From contig NZ_JAFIDN010000010.1 of NCBI RefSeq assembly GCF_017921895.1, positions 1 to 64,000 of the forward strand: DNA of 64,000 nucleotides, in the 5' to 3' direction. A program made the position numbers and the translations under genes. Below, piece by piece: positions 42,210 to 52,366 of this stretch (position 1 is its first letter; each line of letters begins with the position of its first letter). Below the pieces are notes generated by a model that ran no database searches, had not been told where the DNA came from, and was given only the letters and a program-made list of their open reading frames with translations. The DNA is from Natronogracilivirga saccharolytica (GTDB taxonomy: Bacteria > Bacteroidota > Rhodothermia > Balneolales > Natronogracilivirgulaceae).

Positions 42210-43630
42210 GAGGTTTCGGTTTTGGTGGATGTGAGGGAGCGGACGAACGCTTCGCCGTATTTGTAGATATCGCCGGCGCCCATTGTTATGATCATGTCGC
42301 CCGGCTCTGCCACGCGCCCGAGCTCGCCGGCCAGATCTGCGGTGTCGGGGACATACCGGACATCGCGGTGGCCGTATGCGCGTGCGGTATCGGCAATCAG
42401 CTTGCCGCTGACACCTTCAATGGGGGCTTCCCTTGCAGGATAAACATCCGTGAGGATCAGCTTTTCCGCATCGAAGAAGGAGGAGCCGAACTCCTTGTGC
42501 TGCTGCAGGGTGCGCGAATAGAGATGCGGCTGGAAAACGGCAATGATGCGCCGCTCGGGCCACCCTTTCCTGGCCGCAGCGAGGGTGGCTTTTACTTCGG
42601 TTGGATGATGCGCGTAGTCATCGACAACCAGGATATCGTTGCTGTCGTACTTGACCTGGAAGCGGCGGAACACGCCGGAGTACCGGGCGAGTCCCTTGCG
42701 GATATCGTCGAACGACATACCCAGCTCCAGACCGATCCCGATGGCAGACAGTGCATTCCGGATGTTGTGATCGCCCGGGGCATCGATATCAATGTGGCCG
42801 AGATGTTCGTCATCGAAAAGCACATCGAATGAACTTTTGATATGGCTCGATGTGATGCTGGCGGGACGCAGCCTGGCCTGCGGGGTGAATCCGTACGTGA
42901 TAATGCGCCGTTCGATGTCGGGAATGATGCTCTGCAGTCTCTGATCGTCCAGGCAGAGTACCACAGCACCATAAAACGGCACCTTGTTGGCAAATTCGAC
43001 AAACGCATTCTTGATATCATCCTCATCCTGATAGATATCCATGTGCTCTATGTCGATGTTGGTGATCACCGCCAGCGAGGGGCTCAGCCGCAGGAACGTG
43101 CGGTCAAACTCATCTGCTTCCACAATGACGATATCCCCCTTGCCGACCACCGCATTGGTCTTGTCAAAACTGTGAACACGTCCGCCGACAATAATGGTGG
43201 GATCAAAGCTGCCGGCCTGCACGACGAGTCCGGTCATGGTTGTGGCCGTCGTTTTGCCATGCGTACCGGCAATTCCGATGCCGTACTTCATTCGCATCAG
43301 CTCGGCCAGCATTTCGGCCCGTTTGATAACCGGAACTCCCTTTTCCAGGGCGGCGGCGGTTTCTTCGTTCTCTTCAGCGGTAACCGCACTTGTATAGACA
43401 ACCACATCCGCGCCTTCGATATGTGCCGGATCATGCCCGATATGCACCCTGGCGCCGAGTTTTTCCAGCCGCCTGGTGGTTTCACTCTTGCTGCCATCCG
43501 ACCCGGACACCGTAAAGCCGCGATGCAGCAGGATTTCCGCCATCCCGCTCATACCTATCCCGCCGATACCCACCATGTGGATATGTTTTGTGTTGCCGAA
43601 AACGGGTTGTGTCTGGACAGGTCGGGTCAT
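42206..43630 (-). CDS. murC: UDP-N-acetylmuramate--L-alanine ligase
   Basis: A 474-residue Mur ligase that adds the first L-Ala of the stem peptide. The Rossmann start is IHMVGIGGIGMSGMAEILL, ATP loop GIAGTHGKTTATTM, middle motif ITNIDIEHMD and C-terminal VVDDYAHHPTEVKATL. It overlaps murG by four bases and ftsQ by four, consistent with a tightly coupled operon. Confidence 0.98.
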   Translation of the reverse strand: MTRPVQTQPVFGNTKHIHMVGIGGIGMSGMAEILLHRGFTVSGSDGSKSETTRRLEKLGARVHIGHDPAHIEGADVVVYTSAVTAEENEETAAALEKGVPVIKRAEMLAELMRMKYGIGIAGTHGKTTATTMTGLVVQAGSFDPTIIVGGRVHSFDKTNAVVGKGDIVIVEADEFDRTFLRLSPSLAVITNIDIEHMDIYQDEDDIKNAFVEFANKVPFYGAVVLCLDDQRLQSIIPDIERRIITYGFTPQARLRPASITSSHIKSSFDVLFDDEHLGHIDIDAPGDHNIRNALSAIGIGLELGMSFDDIRKGLARYSGVFRRFQVKYDSNDILVVDDYAHHPTEVKATLAAARKGWPERRIIAVFQPHLYSRTLQQHKEFGSSFFDAEKLILTDVYPAREAPIEGVSGKLIADTARAYGHRDVRYVPDTADLAGELGRVAEPGDMIITMGAGDIYKYGEAFVRSLTSTKTETS

Positions 43631-44817
43631 GCTGTTGTGGTCCGGGTTTGGTTGTGATTGCCGGGCTTTTTTTTCCGGGCGGATGCTTTTGTGATATGAT
43701 CCAGGATCTGCCGTGCTATGGATGCGGCCGCGTCGGGCCGGGCCATGGCGGCTGCTTTTTTTTCAATCTCGTTTCGCCGTGACGAATCGCCGATCAATTC
43801 CGATAAGGTATCTGCAAGCTGTTCGTCCAGGTCTTCATCTTTAATCAGTACGGCTGCCCCGCGGTCGGAGAGCGCCCTGGCGTTGTGCGTCTGGTGGTCA
43901 CCGGCCACCCACGGGGACGGCACCAGTATGCCGGCCTTGCCGGTGGCCATAAGTTCCGCACAGGTTGTCGCACCGGCCCTTGAAACAACAAGGTCGGCAG
44001 CCGCCCAGGCTTTGGACACGTCATCCATAAAATCGTAAAGGCGCAAATCGGGGTAATCAGCCGGAGTATTTCCGGAGCTGTTTCGTCGTTCTTTTACATC
44101 TGCCAGGTAATGTTTGCCGCATTGCCATATAATCTGAAATCCCAGACTATCATGCAATGTCTCAAGGTGCCTGAACATGGCCTCATTGATGCTTTTGGCC
44201 CCGCCGCTGCCACCCATCACAAGCAGTACGGGCCGGCCGGGATCAAATCCGAAGTGGTTGAACGCTTCGGAGCGGACTTCCGGGTCACGGACATCCGATA
44301 CCAGCGATTTTCTGACCGGATTGCCTTCATGCCGGACCTTCTGCTCCGGGAACCACTTTGCGGCATCCTCAAACGCGGTGAATATCAGCTGCGCTGATGA
44401 AGCCAGTTTGCGGTTGGTCACCCCCGGATAGCTGTTCTGTTCCTGAAGGAAAAGCGGGATGCCGTAGCGGGCGGCCACCCATCCGGCCGGACCGGAAGCA
44501 AATCCACCGCAGCTAATCATGGCATCGGGGCGGAATGAGCGCACCAGGTGCCGGCTTTGCCACATGCTGACGAGCAGCTTCAGCGGGAACAGCAGGTTTT
44601 TCAGTGTCAGCCTGCGATGAAAGCCGCTGATCCAGATGGCGGCAATTTCGTATCCGGCCTGCGGAACGGCCTTCCATTCCATGCGGTCACGGGTGCCGAC
44701 GAACAAAATGGCTGCCCCCGGCTGCTCCTCCCGTATGGCATCTGCAATGGCAATTGCCGGGAAGACGTGTCCGCCGGTGCCTCCGGCTGCGATCATTATG
44801 CGAATCGGATCAGCCAT
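43627..44817 (-). CDS. murG: UDP-GlcNAc:lipid I GlcNAc transferase MurG
   Basis: A 396-residue GT28 enzyme that makes lipid II on the inner membrane face. It has the N-terminal glycine loop IAAGGTGGHVFPAIAIAD, EQNSYPGVTNR, the second glycine loop LLVMGGSGGAKSINE and the nucleotide-sugar region VVSRAGATTCAELMATGKA. A basic C-terminal tail follows (ARKKKPGNHNQ). It overlaps ftsW by eight bases. Confidence 0.98.
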   Translation of the reverse strand: MADPIRIMIAAGGTGGHVFPAIAIADAIREEQPGAAILFVGTRDRMEWKAVPQAGYEIAAIWISGFHRRLTLKNLLFPLKLLVSMWQSRHLVRSFRPDAMISCGGFASGPAGWVAARYGIPLFLQEQNSYPGVTNRKLASSAQLIFTAFEDAAKWFPEQKVRHEGNPVRKSLVSDVRDPEVRSEAFNHFGFDPGRPVLLVMGGSGGAKSINEAMFRHLETLHDSLGFQIIWQCGKHYLADVKERRNSSGNTPADYPDLRLYDFMDDVSKAWAAADLVVSRAGATTCAELMATGKAGILVPSPWVAGDHQTHNARALSDRGAAVLIKDEDLDEQLADTLSELIGDSSRRNEIEKKAAAMARPDAAASIARQILDHITKASARKKKPGNHNQTRTTTA

Positions 44818-45988
44818 ATTGCTCCTCCCTGAATTTGGAAATGCGCAGCAGGATACCGATCAGCACTCCGGAAAAGAGCATGCTGGTTCCGCCGTAGCTG
44901 ATGAAAGGCATCGGCAGTCCGGTCACCGGAAGCAGTCCGACCGCCACTCCGGCATTGACAAAAGCAAACATCGTCACCCCGAGGGTGCATGCCACAGCCA
45001 GAAGCATGCCGAGCGTATCGGGTGCCCGTTTGGCGATGACACCAATCCCCCGGAACAAAATGAGCACATAAAGCAGCAGAACAACTCCGGCGCCGACCAG
45101 TCCGTACTCTTCGGTGATGATGGCATATATATAGTCATTGTAAGGTGCCGGGAGGAAGTCCCGCTGTGTGCTTTTGCCTATTCCGACACCAAAAACGCCG
45201 CCCTGTGCAATGGCGATCTGCGCCTGCTGAGCCTGATAGCCGCTGGAAAGCTGAAATTCGCTGCTTTCGATATGGCGGACCTGATCGACGTAGTTGGTGA
45301 GCCGGCTTTGGCGTTCGGCGGACTGGGCCAGGATCGCTCCTGCGCCGATCAGACCGGCCAGAAGCAGCGCTGATATGTGCAGGGCACTGACGCGTCCCAC
45401 AAACATCACAACCAGACACATTGCGAGCAGCAGTGCCGCACTGCTGAAATCTTCGAGGGCGATGAGCGCGCAGGTAACCAGCACCCAGATCATGATCGGT
45501 ATGAAAGCCCGCTTGAAATCACGGATATACGCCTGTTTACTGCAGACCAGATGCGAAACATAGACCAGCAGTGATACGGTTGCAAGAGATGACGGCTGAA
45601 ATGAAAAAGCACCGATGGACAGGGCCCGCCGTGCGCCGAAAACCTCGGTGCCGTACAAGGTTACAATGATCAGGAAGAACCAGCTCAACAGCAGGGCATA
45701 CCTGCTTAACCGGGCCAGGATATCGTAATCCACCTTGGAGACAAAAATAATTACCAGCAGCGAAATCAGCATCTTCGCGGCATGTGCGCCCACCAGTGTT
45801 CCGGCGGTAGTATTTCTGGTTTCGGCAAAAAAGGCGATCGAGGAGTAGACCGCCACCAGTCCGGCCATCATGAGCATGATCACACCCACAAGCAGCCACC
45901 GGTCGCTGGGCACACCCCGCGCCGATGCCGATCCGTTCGCCGGCTGCTCGAACAGATATTGCTTTTTGAATGTATCGGATACGATCAT
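44810..45988 (-). CDS. ftsW: Lipid II polymerase FtsW (SEDS family)
   Basis: A 392-residue protein with about ten membrane segments. SEDS signatures are LSIGAFSFQPSSLATVSLLV, LSSGYQAQQAQIAIAQGGVF, then GVGIGKSTQRDFLPAPYNDY and the terminal GLPMPFISYGGTSMLFSG. It polymerises glycan strands at the septum with FtsI. Its place between murD and murG is the usual one. Confidence 0.97.
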   Translation of the reverse strand: MIVSDTFKKQYLFEQPANGSASARGVPSDRWLLVGVIMLMMAGLVAVYSSIAFFAETRNTTAGTLVGAHAAKMLISLLVIIFVSKVDYDILARLSRYALLLSWFFLIIVTLYGTEVFGARRALSIGAFSFQPSSLATVSLLVYVSHLVCSKQAYIRDFKRAFIPIMIWVLVTCALIALEDFSSAALLLAMCLVVMFVGRVSALHISALLLAGLIGAGAILAQSAERQSRLTNYVDQVRHIESSEFQLSSGYQAQQAQIAIAQGGVFGVGIGKSTQRDFLPAPYNDYIYAIITEEYGLVGAGVVLLLYVLILFRGIGVIAKRAPDTLGMLLAVACTLGVTMFAFVNAGVAVGLLPVTGLPMPFISYGGTSMLFSGVLIGILLRISKFREEQYG

Positions 45989-46023
45989 AATGGGTATTTC
46001 AGTTGCTTCTTATCACTTTTACG

Positions 46024-47391
46024 TTACTCTTCCTGCAGGGTCATGACCACCTGAATAAACTTGTGCCCGCGCTCCTCATAACTTTCAAACATATCAAACG
46101 AGGCGCATGCCGGACTCAGCAGGACGATGTCGCCTTTTTCGGCTTTGAGATAGCTTTTGTACACCGCATCCTGCATTGAATCGGCCAGCCAGATGACCGG
46201 CGCCACGCCGCGGAGCTGCTCCTGAATGGCATCCCGCCCTTCACCGATGGCGATCACCGCCTTGACTTTTTCCCGGACCTCATCATACAACTCGCGGTAA
46301 TCATTGCCTTTGTCCCGCCCGCCCATGATGAGAATTACCGGGCGCCTGAAACTGGTCAGAGCATACCACACCGCGTTCACATTGGTCGCCTTGCTGTCAT
46401 TGTAATAGGTCACACCGCCAAGCTCGCGCACTTTCTGAAGCCTGTGCGGCACACCCTCGAATCCGGTCAGACTGTCACGGATCGGGCCTTTGTCAATTTC
46501 ACACACTCTGGCCGCAAGGGCCACGGCAAGGCCGTTTCGCAGATTATGTTTGCCGGGAAGTGCCAGCTGATCCATGGGCAAAACCTCCTCGTTGTGCGTT
46601 TTGGTCTGAATGCGCATGATGCCGTCCCTCAGACAGGCGCCGGGCACCTCAATTTCCGAGGAAAACGGCAGCAGTTCGGGATGCGCCGTTTGCAATGCCA
46701 TTTTTTCAACCTGCTCCCTGACCACAAGGTCATCGTATCCGTAAATCAGCGTGTCTTCTTCGGTCTGATGGCCGGGGAGCTGCATTTTGGATGCGATGTA
46801 GTGTTCGAACCTGTTCTGATACCGGTTGAGATGATCGGGTGTGATGTTCAGCAAAATGGCCACTCTTGCACGGAACCGGTCGATGTGATCCAGCTGAAAA
46901 CTGCTGACCTCCAGAATGACATCGGTTTCGGCAGAAGACTTTTCCACGACCTCTGAAAATGCCGTTCCCACATTTCCGGCCAGCAGGAAGGACCGGCCCG
47001 CCCGTTTCCAGATATCGGCCAGCCAGTTGACCACCGTCGTTTTCCCGTTCGATCCGGTAACCGCCACAATGCGGCTCTCGCAGAACCAGGACGCGACCTC
47101 GATTTCGGCCAGAACCTGCTTGCCTGCATCTTCATAGGCCCTGACAATCGGAGCGTCGCCCGGCACGCCCGGACTCAGCACCAGAAAATCGCCTTCCAGC
47201 GACCTGTCGCTGTGCCCGCCCTGCTCATACGGTATGCCGGAGCTTTCGAGCCGCTCGCGGAATACTTCGCCGATGGTACCGGCGTCAGAGACAAACACAC
47301 CGGCCCCCTTGCGCTGCATCAGTTCGGCAACGGCCACACCGCTTCGGGCGGCTCCGGCTACGACGATATGTTGATTATAGAGTCGGGTCAT
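46024..47391 (-). CDS. murD: UDP-MurNAc-L-Ala:D-Glu ligase
   Basis: A 455-residue Mur ligase. The ATP loop is VAVTGSNGKTTVVNWL, the middle motif is LNITPDHLNRY, and the C-terminal region contains YYNDSKATNVNAVWYALTSF and ILIMGGRDKGNDY, specific for MurD. A gap of 94 bases separates it from mraY, the largest in the cluster, and holds a short direct repeat. Confidence 0.98.
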   Translation of the reverse strand: MTRLYNQHIVVAGAARSGVAVAELMQRKGAGVFVSDAGTIGEVFRERLESSGIPYEQGGHSDRSLEGDFLVLSPGVPGDAPIVRAYEDAGKQVLAEIEVASWFCESRIVAVTGSNGKTTVVNWLADIWKRAGRSFLLAGNVGTAFSEVVEKSSAETDVILEVSSFQLDHIDRFRARVAILLNITPDHLNRYQNRFEHYIASKMQLPGHQTEEDTLIYGYDDLVVREQVEKMALQTAHPELLPFSSEIEVPGACLRDGIMRIQTKTHNEEVLPMDQLALPGKHNLRNGLAVALAARVCEIDKGPIRDSLTGFEGVPHRLQKVRELGGVTYYNDSKATNVNAVWYALTSFRRPVILIMGGRDKGNDYRELYDEVREKVKAVIAIGEGRDAIQEQLRGVAPVIWLADSMQDAVYKSYLKAEKGDIVLLSPACASFDMFESYEERGHKFIQVVMTLQEE

Positions 47392-47485
47392 TATTTGCTT
47401 TTGCAGGTCGTTTTGTGATAAACTTCAGGCGATTTTGATTTTTGGTTTCAGGTGCCGGTTTGTCCGGAACCAGGTCATTTTGTGA

Positions 47486-48622
47486 TTATCTGAGTTTGAG
47501 TGTGATGATGGTGAAAATGGCCAGGAGGATCGCGATGATCCAGAACCGCACCACGATCTTGGGTTCGGCCCAGCCTTTCTTTTCAAAATGGTGGTGCAGC
47601 GGAGCGATTTTGAAGAAGCGCCGCCCGACACCGTACTTCCGTTTGGTATACTTGAAATAACTGGTCTGGATGATGACCGACAGGGCCTCGACGAAGAATA
47701 TCCCGCACAAAATGGGCAGCAGCAGCTCCTTGTGGATCATCAGGGCAACCGCACCGATGCCGCCGCCGAGCGCCAGCGAGCCGGTATCACCCATGAAAAC
47801 TTCGGCCGGATACGTGTTGTACCATAAAAACCCGAAACAGGCGCCCACCATGGCGGCACAGTAAATGGTCAGCTCACCGGTTCCCGGCAGATAGAGAATG
47901 TCGAGAAAACCGGAGTAGTCGACGCGGCCGGATACATATGCCAGGATGCCGAGTGCCAGTCCGGCAATGGCCGATGTTCCGCTGGCAAGACCATCCAGTC
48001 CGTCGGTCAGATTCACCGAATTGCTGACCGCCGTGAGAATGAAAATGCAGACGGGAATGTAGATGGCCCATCCGAGTGCCTCACCGAGGAACGCGTAGTC
48101 GATATTGGCATCTTTGACAAAAGGAATGGTGCTCAGAGTGTTGTATTCCTGAAAATCGGGATAGAAATAGAGCACCGCCCCCACCAATGCCCCGACGGCC
48201 ACCTGCCCGATGATCTTGAACTTGCCGAGCAGGCCTTCCTTGTTTTTGCGAATGATCTTTATGTAATCATCCACAAATCCCACGCCGCCCAGAACAATCG
48301 TCACAACCAGAATCAGCCAGATGTAAATATTTCCGGGATGGGCCCACATCACCGTTGAAAAAATGATGGCCAGCAGGATGATCAGTCCGCCCATGCTGGG
48401 GGTTCCGGCTTTGTCGTAGTGGTTGTCGAGCCCGACATCATCCCTGAATGTCTCTTCAATCTGCATCCGCTTGAGCAGCCGGATTATCTTCTTGCCGATG
48501 AACACGCAGATAAAGAACGAGGTCACGGCGGCAAGGGCGCTTCGGACCGTAATAAAGGTAAAAACGCCGAATCCCGGCGGACTCGCAACATCCTGTATCC
48601 AATCCAAAAGGAGATATAGCAT
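47486..48622 (-). CDS. mraY: Phospho-MurNAc-pentapeptide transferase MraY
   Basis: A 378-residue membrane enzyme with about ten segments that makes lipid I. Signatures: GTPSMGGLIILLAI, VGFVDDYIK (Asp pair), NLTDGLDGLASG, FMGDTGSLALGGGIGAVALM and APLHHHFEKKGWAEPKIVVR. It directly follows murE; no murF lies between them, unlike in Proteobacteria and Firmicutes. Confidence 0.98.
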   Translation of the reverse strand: MLYLLLDWIQDVASPPGFGVFTFITVRSALAAVTSFFICVFIGKKIIRLLKRMQIEETFRDDVGLDNHYDKAGTPSMGGLIILLAIIFSTVMWAHPGNIYIWLILVVTIVLGGVGFVDDYIKIIRKNKEGLLGKFKIIGQVAVGALVGAVLYFYPDFQEYNTLSTIPFVKDANIDYAFLGEALGWAIYIPVCIFILTAVSNSVNLTDGLDGLASGTSAIAGLALGILAYVSGRVDYSGFLDILYLPGTGELTIYCAAMVGACFGFLWYNTYPAEVFMGDTGSLALGGGIGAVALMIHKELLLPILCGIFFVEALSVIIQTSYFKYTKRKYGVGRRFFKIAPLHHHFEKKGWAEPKIVVRFWIIAILLAIFTIITLKLR

Positions 48623-50217
48623 CAGCGCACCTCCTTTTTTGATTCGTTGTCATTCCGGCCGTTCCGCTGTTTCTGCCTGCGCTTTTTGGAATCGCGTCTT
48701 TCGATCCACTCGGCGATGGCTTTGCCGGCCACCTTGCGGTCATCAAATTTTCGTCTTCTTCCGTGTACTTCCTGATAGGTCTCGTGCCCCTTGCCGGCCA
48801 CCAGCACGACGGTACTGGTATCCGCATCCAGCACGGCGGAGCGGATTGCCTTGCGGCGGTCGGGCTGAATGTAGAGCCGGTCACCGCGAACGATACCCTG
48901 CCTGATGTCGCGAATGATCGCATCCGGATCTTCGGTCCTGGGATTATCCGAAGTCAGCGTTATGACATCGGCATACTGATCGGCGATCTGTCCCATTTCC
49001 GGACGTTTGGTGGTATCCCTGTCACCGCCGCATCCAAAAACCACATGCAGCGTCACCCCTTCGGTGCGGACCGCAGTAAGTGCCTGAAGTACATTCTCAA
49101 GCGCGTCCGGGGTGTGGGCGTAATCCACAAAAACAGACGGCGCCGATTCCAGCACGGCGGGAGTAAGATCGTCGTCATCATACCCTTCGGGCTTGACTCT
49201 TTCAAGCCGGCCGGCTGCTCCCCGGGCTTCACCGAGCGCCGAGGCCACACTGCCTTTGGTACAGCCGAGCGCCAGACAGATCAGATAGGCCTGCGCTACG
49301 TTGTAGGCGTTATATCTTCCGGCCAGAGGGGTGCTGACAATGGTACCGTCCAGATCAAGCACCATTCCTTCGGGACTTTCATCGAGGATGCGGAAGTCCT
49401 TATTGTTTTCAAATCCGAAATCCCAGATGCGGGCCTGGCACTCTTCGATGACCTTGTGTGCAGAGGGATCATCACGATTGATGACCGCAATGGCATCGGA
49501 GTCGAGCGAGAGGAAGAGACGCTGTTTTGCCTCAACATAGGCATCCATATCGCGATGATAATCGAGGTGGTCCCGGCTCAGATTGGTAAAGGCGCCGACA
49601 TCAAACCGGATTCCGCCGACTCTCTGCTGCTCCAGGGCATGCGAAGAGACCTCCATTACGGCAAATGCCGTATCCTTGCTGACCATCTTTTTCAGTGTGC
49701 CGGCAAGGCTGACCGGATCCGGGGTGGTAAGGTGGCTTTCCATGACCCTGTCGCCTATGCGCGTCTCCACGGTTCCAAGCAGGCCAGTGTTGTACCCAAG
49801 CGTTTGCAGCACCTGATAGACCAGTGTGGAAACGGTCGTTTTGCCGTTGGTTCCGGTGATGCCGGTCATTTTCAGCCGGCGGGCAGGGTATCCGGCAAAG
49901 GCCTGGGCCAGTTCTCCAGCGATATGCCGTGTATCGGCCACCTGGATGTAGAGCGGTCCGTTTTCGGCGTCTGTGTCGTGATGCGGGGTTTTGCTGTGCT
50001 CATCGGGTATGTGCTCTGCGATGATGACGGCCGCCCCCCTGCGGATGGCTTCACTGATGAAATGATGGCCGTCTGAACGGGTACCTCTCAGTGCAATGAA
50101 CACATCGTCCTTTTTCACATGCCGGGAGTCAAGCACAAGCTTGCCGGGCTTGCCGTCGAAATGTCCGTTCGTCTGGAGGGGATGGATGATATGGAGCAGA
50201 TCGGCAATGTTCATCAT
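48622..50217 (-). CDS. murE: UDP-MurNAc-L-Ala-D-Glu:meso-DAP ligase
   Basis: A 531-residue Mur ligase. The ATP loop is ITGTNGKTTVSTLVY, and FTNLSRDHLDYH and VFVDYAHTPDALENVL follow. The specificity motif DNPR (TLTSDNPRTEDPD) points to meso-diaminopimelate rather than lysine. The C-terminal 30 residues are a basic tail (RRDSKKRRQKQRNGRND). The first codons are two adjacent ATG codons overlapping the ftsI stop. Confidence 0.97.
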   Translation of the reverse strand: MMNIADLLHIIHPLQTNGHFDGKPGKLVLDSRHVKKDDVFIALRGTRSDGHHFISEAIRRGAAVIIAEHIPDEHSKTPHHDTDAENGPLYIQVADTRHIAGELAQAFAGYPARRLKMTGITGTNGKTTVSTLVYQVLQTLGYNTGLLGTVETRIGDRVMESHLTTPDPVSLAGTLKKMVSKDTAFAVMEVSSHALEQQRVGGIRFDVGAFTNLSRDHLDYHRDMDAYVEAKQRLFLSLDSDAIAVINRDDPSAHKVIEECQARIWDFGFENNKDFRILDESPEGMVLDLDGTIVSTPLAGRYNAYNVAQAYLICLALGCTKGSVASALGEARGAAGRLERVKPEGYDDDDLTPAVLESAPSVFVDYAHTPDALENVLQALTAVRTEGVTLHVVFGCGGDRDTTKRPEMGQIADQYADVITLTSDNPRTEDPDAIIRDIRQGIVRGDRLYIQPDRRKAIRSAVLDADTSTVVLVAGKGHETYQEVHGRRRKFDDRKVAGKAIAEWIERRDSKKRRQKQRNGRNDNESKKEVR

Positions 50218-52364
50218 GTCCCCTTTTGAGTTAAAATGGTTGGCAGATCCCGGGCGCGGCCGCGGATGGTAACCTGCCGGCCGGTACGATAGTTTTCCCC
50301 GGCAAGCGGAAACTGGGCGTATACGGTTCCGGAACCGATCATTTCAACTTCAAACCCGTACTTGCGGAGCCAGGCGGATGCTTTGCGCATACTCATTCCC
50401 CTGACATCCGGAACGCTTGCATGGTGTTCGCTGGTCCGCGAGCTCTCTTCGGCGATGGAATCCCCGAGGGTAACCTGCAGCGGGTCGGTGCGTATGATCT
50501 GTTCACCGGCGGCGGTGCTCTGGCCGGTCACATAACTGCCCCGGCCATCGAACCGATGCCGGATATTATAGTCTTTCAGTACGGCTTCGGCTTCACTGCG
50601 GCTCATGCCCCTCAGATCCGGCACAACAGCCCACATGCCCCTGATTTCATCTTCATCCGGGGCAAGGTGCAGCCCGTCATCCAGCCCGATCAGGCGCAGG
50701 GCGATGTTCCGGAACACCGGTCCGGCAATGAATCCGCCGTAGAAACTCAGCCGCGGTTCGTCGATCATCACCAGAGCCACGTATTTGGGATCTTCTGCGG
50801 GGAAGTATCCCGCAAATGTGGCCATGTAACGCGCCTGGTACCTGCCCTCCAGAAACTTCTGGGCCGTACCCGTCTTGCCGGCGATCCGAAGCCCGTCAAT
50901 GCGCGCATAACCGGCTGTGCCGGAGTCGGTTACCACGCTTTCGAATACGGGCTCAAGCTGCTTCACCGTCTCCGGCCTTATGGCACGGCGGACCGTCTCC
51001 GGCCGTTGCTTCTTCACTACCCGGCCCGATTCATCCACCACCCTGTCCACAACATACGGCCGCATGATGACACCGTCGTTTGCAAACGCCGCGTAGGCCT
51101 GTGCCAGCTGCAGCAGATTGACCTGCACTTCGTAACCGATGGAGAGCCATGGCTTTGTGACCCCGGACCATTCATACGGCTTGCGCAGCCTTCCGGACTC
51201 TTCGCCGGGCAGATCGACAAAGGTCCGTGATCCGAATCCCAGGTTCCGGGCATATTGGTACAATGTTTCAGAGGGAATTCTTCCAGCCACTTCCGACGTC
51301 ACAATGTTCGATGATTTGCGGATGGCCTCGTCAAATGTGATGGTGCCGAGCGGATCATGGTCGCGCATCACCTGTCCGCTGATCAGCCGCCGCCCGTCCC
51401 CGGTATCGAAACTTTCGTCAAGCCGCACCGCATTATTTTCCATTGCGGCCACTGCCGTCACCAGCTTGAATGTAGATCCCGGTTCCACCATATCGGAAAT
51501 CACCGCATTCCTTCTGTTTTCGGATGGCGACTCCGACGGATTATTGGGATCGAAATCGGGATAGGATGCCATTGCCTTGACGGCGCCCGTTTTCGGTTCA
51601 AGGATCACGACGGCACCGCCGCTTGCCATCCCCCTTTCAATGCCGCTTTTCAGTTCCGCCTCGGCGATGGCCTGGATATGGGAATCGATGGTGGAAATGA
51701 TAGTATGGCCCTGCTCGGGCTGCCTGCGCGGAGCACCGACAAAAGAGCGGATGCGCCCGCTGCGGTCCCTTCTGACCTGGCGTTCACCGTCCTTGCCCCG
51801 CAGATATTCATCGTAAGAGGCCTCAAGTCCGGACATCCCGGCCAGCTGATGATTGACATATCCCACAACATGGGAGGCAAGCCGGTTGTGGCTGTATCTG
51901 CGACGGTACTGCTCCTCGAGAATCACCGCTCTTGAACGGGATTCACGAAGCTGCTCTGCCGCTTCCGCGGAGATATTGCGCTCCAGCACGACATATCTCG
52001 AACCCGGCGAGGCCCGATTGATGCGCTGACGGTAATATTGTGCGCTGCGGGTTCCCACTGATGCCAGCTCTTCGGTAAACTCACGGATCTCATCGCTTGA
52101 AACGCCGGGAAAATGCGGGTCTACGGCAACCCGGTAGGTGACGGTGTTGCCCACCAGCTCCCGGCCCTCACTGTCAAGTATGGCCCCGCGCTGTGCAGGG
52201 ATGGATATGGCATCTATGGTCTGGGCACTCCACAATGCGCGCAGCTCGCCCCCCTCCAGCCACTGCACCCGCAGTATCTGCAGCCCTATCAGAACCGGTA
52301 TCAGGAGCAAAAACCCGAACACCAGAAACATACGATGCAATATGTTTTCTTTCTGATCTGCCAT
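50214..52364 (-). CDS. ftsI: Septal peptidoglycan transpeptidase (FtsI/PBP3) with PASTA domains
   Basis: A 716-residue class B penicillin-binding protein. One N-terminal membrane segment (about 12-30) is followed by the pedestal domain (QRGAILDSEGRELVGNTVTY). The transpeptidase has the active-site Ser in EPGSTFKLVTAVAAM, the SxN motif (SSNIVTSEVAG) and KTGTAQKF. Two PASTA modules follow (about 580-640, 650-710, PDLRGMSRSEAEAVLKDYNI and PDVRGMSMRKASAWLRKYGF). It crosslinks septal wall in the periplasm with FtsW. Confidence 0.97.
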   Translation of the reverse strand: MADQKENILHRMFLVFGFLLLIPVLIGLQILRVQWLEGGELRALWSAQTIDAISIPAQRGAILDSEGRELVGNTVTYRVAVDPHFPGVSSDEIREFTEELASVGTRSAQYYRQRINRASPGSRYVVLERNISAEAAEQLRESRSRAVILEEQYRRRYSHNRLASHVVGYVNHQLAGMSGLEASYDEYLRGKDGERQVRRDRSGRIRSFVGAPRRQPEQGHTIISTIDSHIQAIAEAELKSGIERGMASGGAVVILEPKTGAVKAMASYPDFDPNNPSESPSENRRNAVISDMVEPGSTFKLVTAVAAMENNAVRLDESFDTGDGRRLISGQVMRDHDPLGTITFDEAIRKSSNIVTSEVAGRIPSETLYQYARNLGFGSRTFVDLPGEESGRLRKPYEWSGVTKPWLSIGYEVQVNLLQLAQAYAAFANDGVIMRPYVVDRVVDESGRVVKKQRPETVRRAIRPETVKQLEPVFESVVTDSGTAGYARIDGLRIAGKTGTAQKFLEGRYQARYMATFAGYFPAEDPKYVALVMIDEPRLSFYGGFIAGPVFRNIALRLIGLDDGLHLAPDEDEIRGMWAVVPDLRGMSRSEAEAVLKDYNIRHRFDGRGSYVTGQSTAAGEQIIRTDPLQVTLGDSIAEESSRTSEHHASVPDVRGMSMRKASAWLRKYGFEVEMIGSGTVYAQFPLAGENYRTGRQVTIRGRARDLPTILTQKGT

Positions 52365-52366
52365 GT

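Noticed and set aside
48763-50076. Long plus-strand frame of 437 codons
   Set aside because: Shadow of murE, produced by its GC-rich third positions.
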